Positions 13,087 to 13,226 of a DNA stretch of 13,226 nt are shown here, in pieces (position 1 is the stretch's first letter; each line of letters begins with the position of its first letter). This stretch comes from an uncultured beta proteobacterium. GTDB taxonomy: Bacteria; Pseudomonadota; Gammaproteobacteria; Burkholderiales; Burkholderiaceae. A program made the translations under genes and the position numbers. Below the pieces are notes generated by a model that had not been told where the DNA came from, did no database searches, and worked only from the letters and a program-made list of their open reading frames with translations. The stretch spans positions 1 to 13,226 of the forward strand of contig CAIMXN010000248.1 of NCBI GenBank assembly GCA_903845455.1. Reading direction: 5' to 3'.

Positions 13087-13226
13087 CTTGAATTCAACTG
13101 ATCGATGCAACACACTACAAACTGCGTAAGCAAAAGGAGTGTTGCTCATGAAACAACGACCTCGAATCTATTACACCGCCACTCAAAGAGAGTTGATGTG
13201 GGATCGCTGGCAAAAAGGCGATAACC
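13087..13226 (+). mobile_element. IS30-family insertion sequence, left end (truncated by window)
   Basis: TTGAATTCAACTGATCGATG followed by CAACA (from about 13089) resembles IS30-family terminal inverted repeats. It lies about 60 bases before a transposase start, a normal layout for the family. The exact outer base is uncertain by a few positions because the right end and target duplication are outside the window. It interrupts repeat copy 2. Confidence 0.72.
13148..13226 (+). CDS. IS30-family transposase, N-terminal fragment
   Basis: The ATG at 13148 is preceded by AGGAG (13135-13139, eight-base gap) and opens a frame that runs off the window end after 26 codons. The visible protein, MKQRPRIYYTATQRELMWDR then WQKGDN, matches the start of the IS30-family helix-turn-helix (a basic opening, then '.T..Q...MWDRW..G'). 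Transposases of this family have an N-terminal HTH that binds the terminal repeats and a C-terminal DDE catalytic domain; only the beginning of the HTH is in view, so intactness cannot be judged. Confidence 0.8.
   Translation, partial: MKQRPRIYYTATQRELMWDRWQKGDN

Overview
The window looks like a betaproteobacterial chromosome of the Burkholderiaceae, most likely Polynucleobacter or a close relative. This rests on moderate-to-low GC, two Bug/TctC-type periplasmic binding proteins, and the mix of LLM flavin monooxygenase, BKACE and acetoacetate decarboxylase genes. The genus is an inference from gene content, not from a marker gene.

Left part (33-3843). A minus-strand pair encodes a diguanylate cyclase with an N-terminal LOV-like PAS domain (936-2303) and, 39 bases further on, a membrane-anchored HD-GYP phosphodiesterase (33-896). 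Together they look like a small c-di-GMP make/break unit. Divergent from it are an alanine-rich coiled-coil protein and a helix-turn-helix protein joined by an ATGA overlap, then a small unknown protein.

Junction (3844-4557). No intact gene lies here. A 45-base 3' half of a tRNA-Arg(UCU) gene sits without its 5' half, which is the usual trace of an integrated element (attR). It is bracketed by a short direct repeat and by two nearly identical GTCGG/CCGAC palindromes. It is followed by a 52-codon stump of a WYL-domain regulator that is cut off exactly where the next operon's last gene ends.

Catabolic module (4526-11305). Two divergent operons share a short intergenic region near 7541-7641. 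Leftward: Bug protein, LLM flavin monooxygenase, alpha/beta hydrolase (enol-lactonase-like). Rightward: ModA-like binding protein, second Bug protein, SDR dehydrogenase, BKACE beta-keto acid cleavage enzyme, then a terminator. With the acetoacetate decarboxylase at 12021-12761 these suggest a route of uptake, oxygenation (perhaps Baeyer-Villiger type), ester/lactone hydrolysis, alcohol oxidation, acetyl-CoA-dependent cleavage to acetoacetate, and decarboxylation to acetone. The substrate is unknown, and so is the order of steps.

Right part (11306-13226). The acetoacetate decarboxylase gene is flanked by two same-orientation copies of a hairpin-rich non-coding repeat. Their 182-base core aligns without gaps at about 80% identity by hand count. 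The second copy is cut by the start of an IS30-family insertion sequence, whose transposase runs off the window end. I do not recognise this repeat; it is the most unexplained structure in the window.
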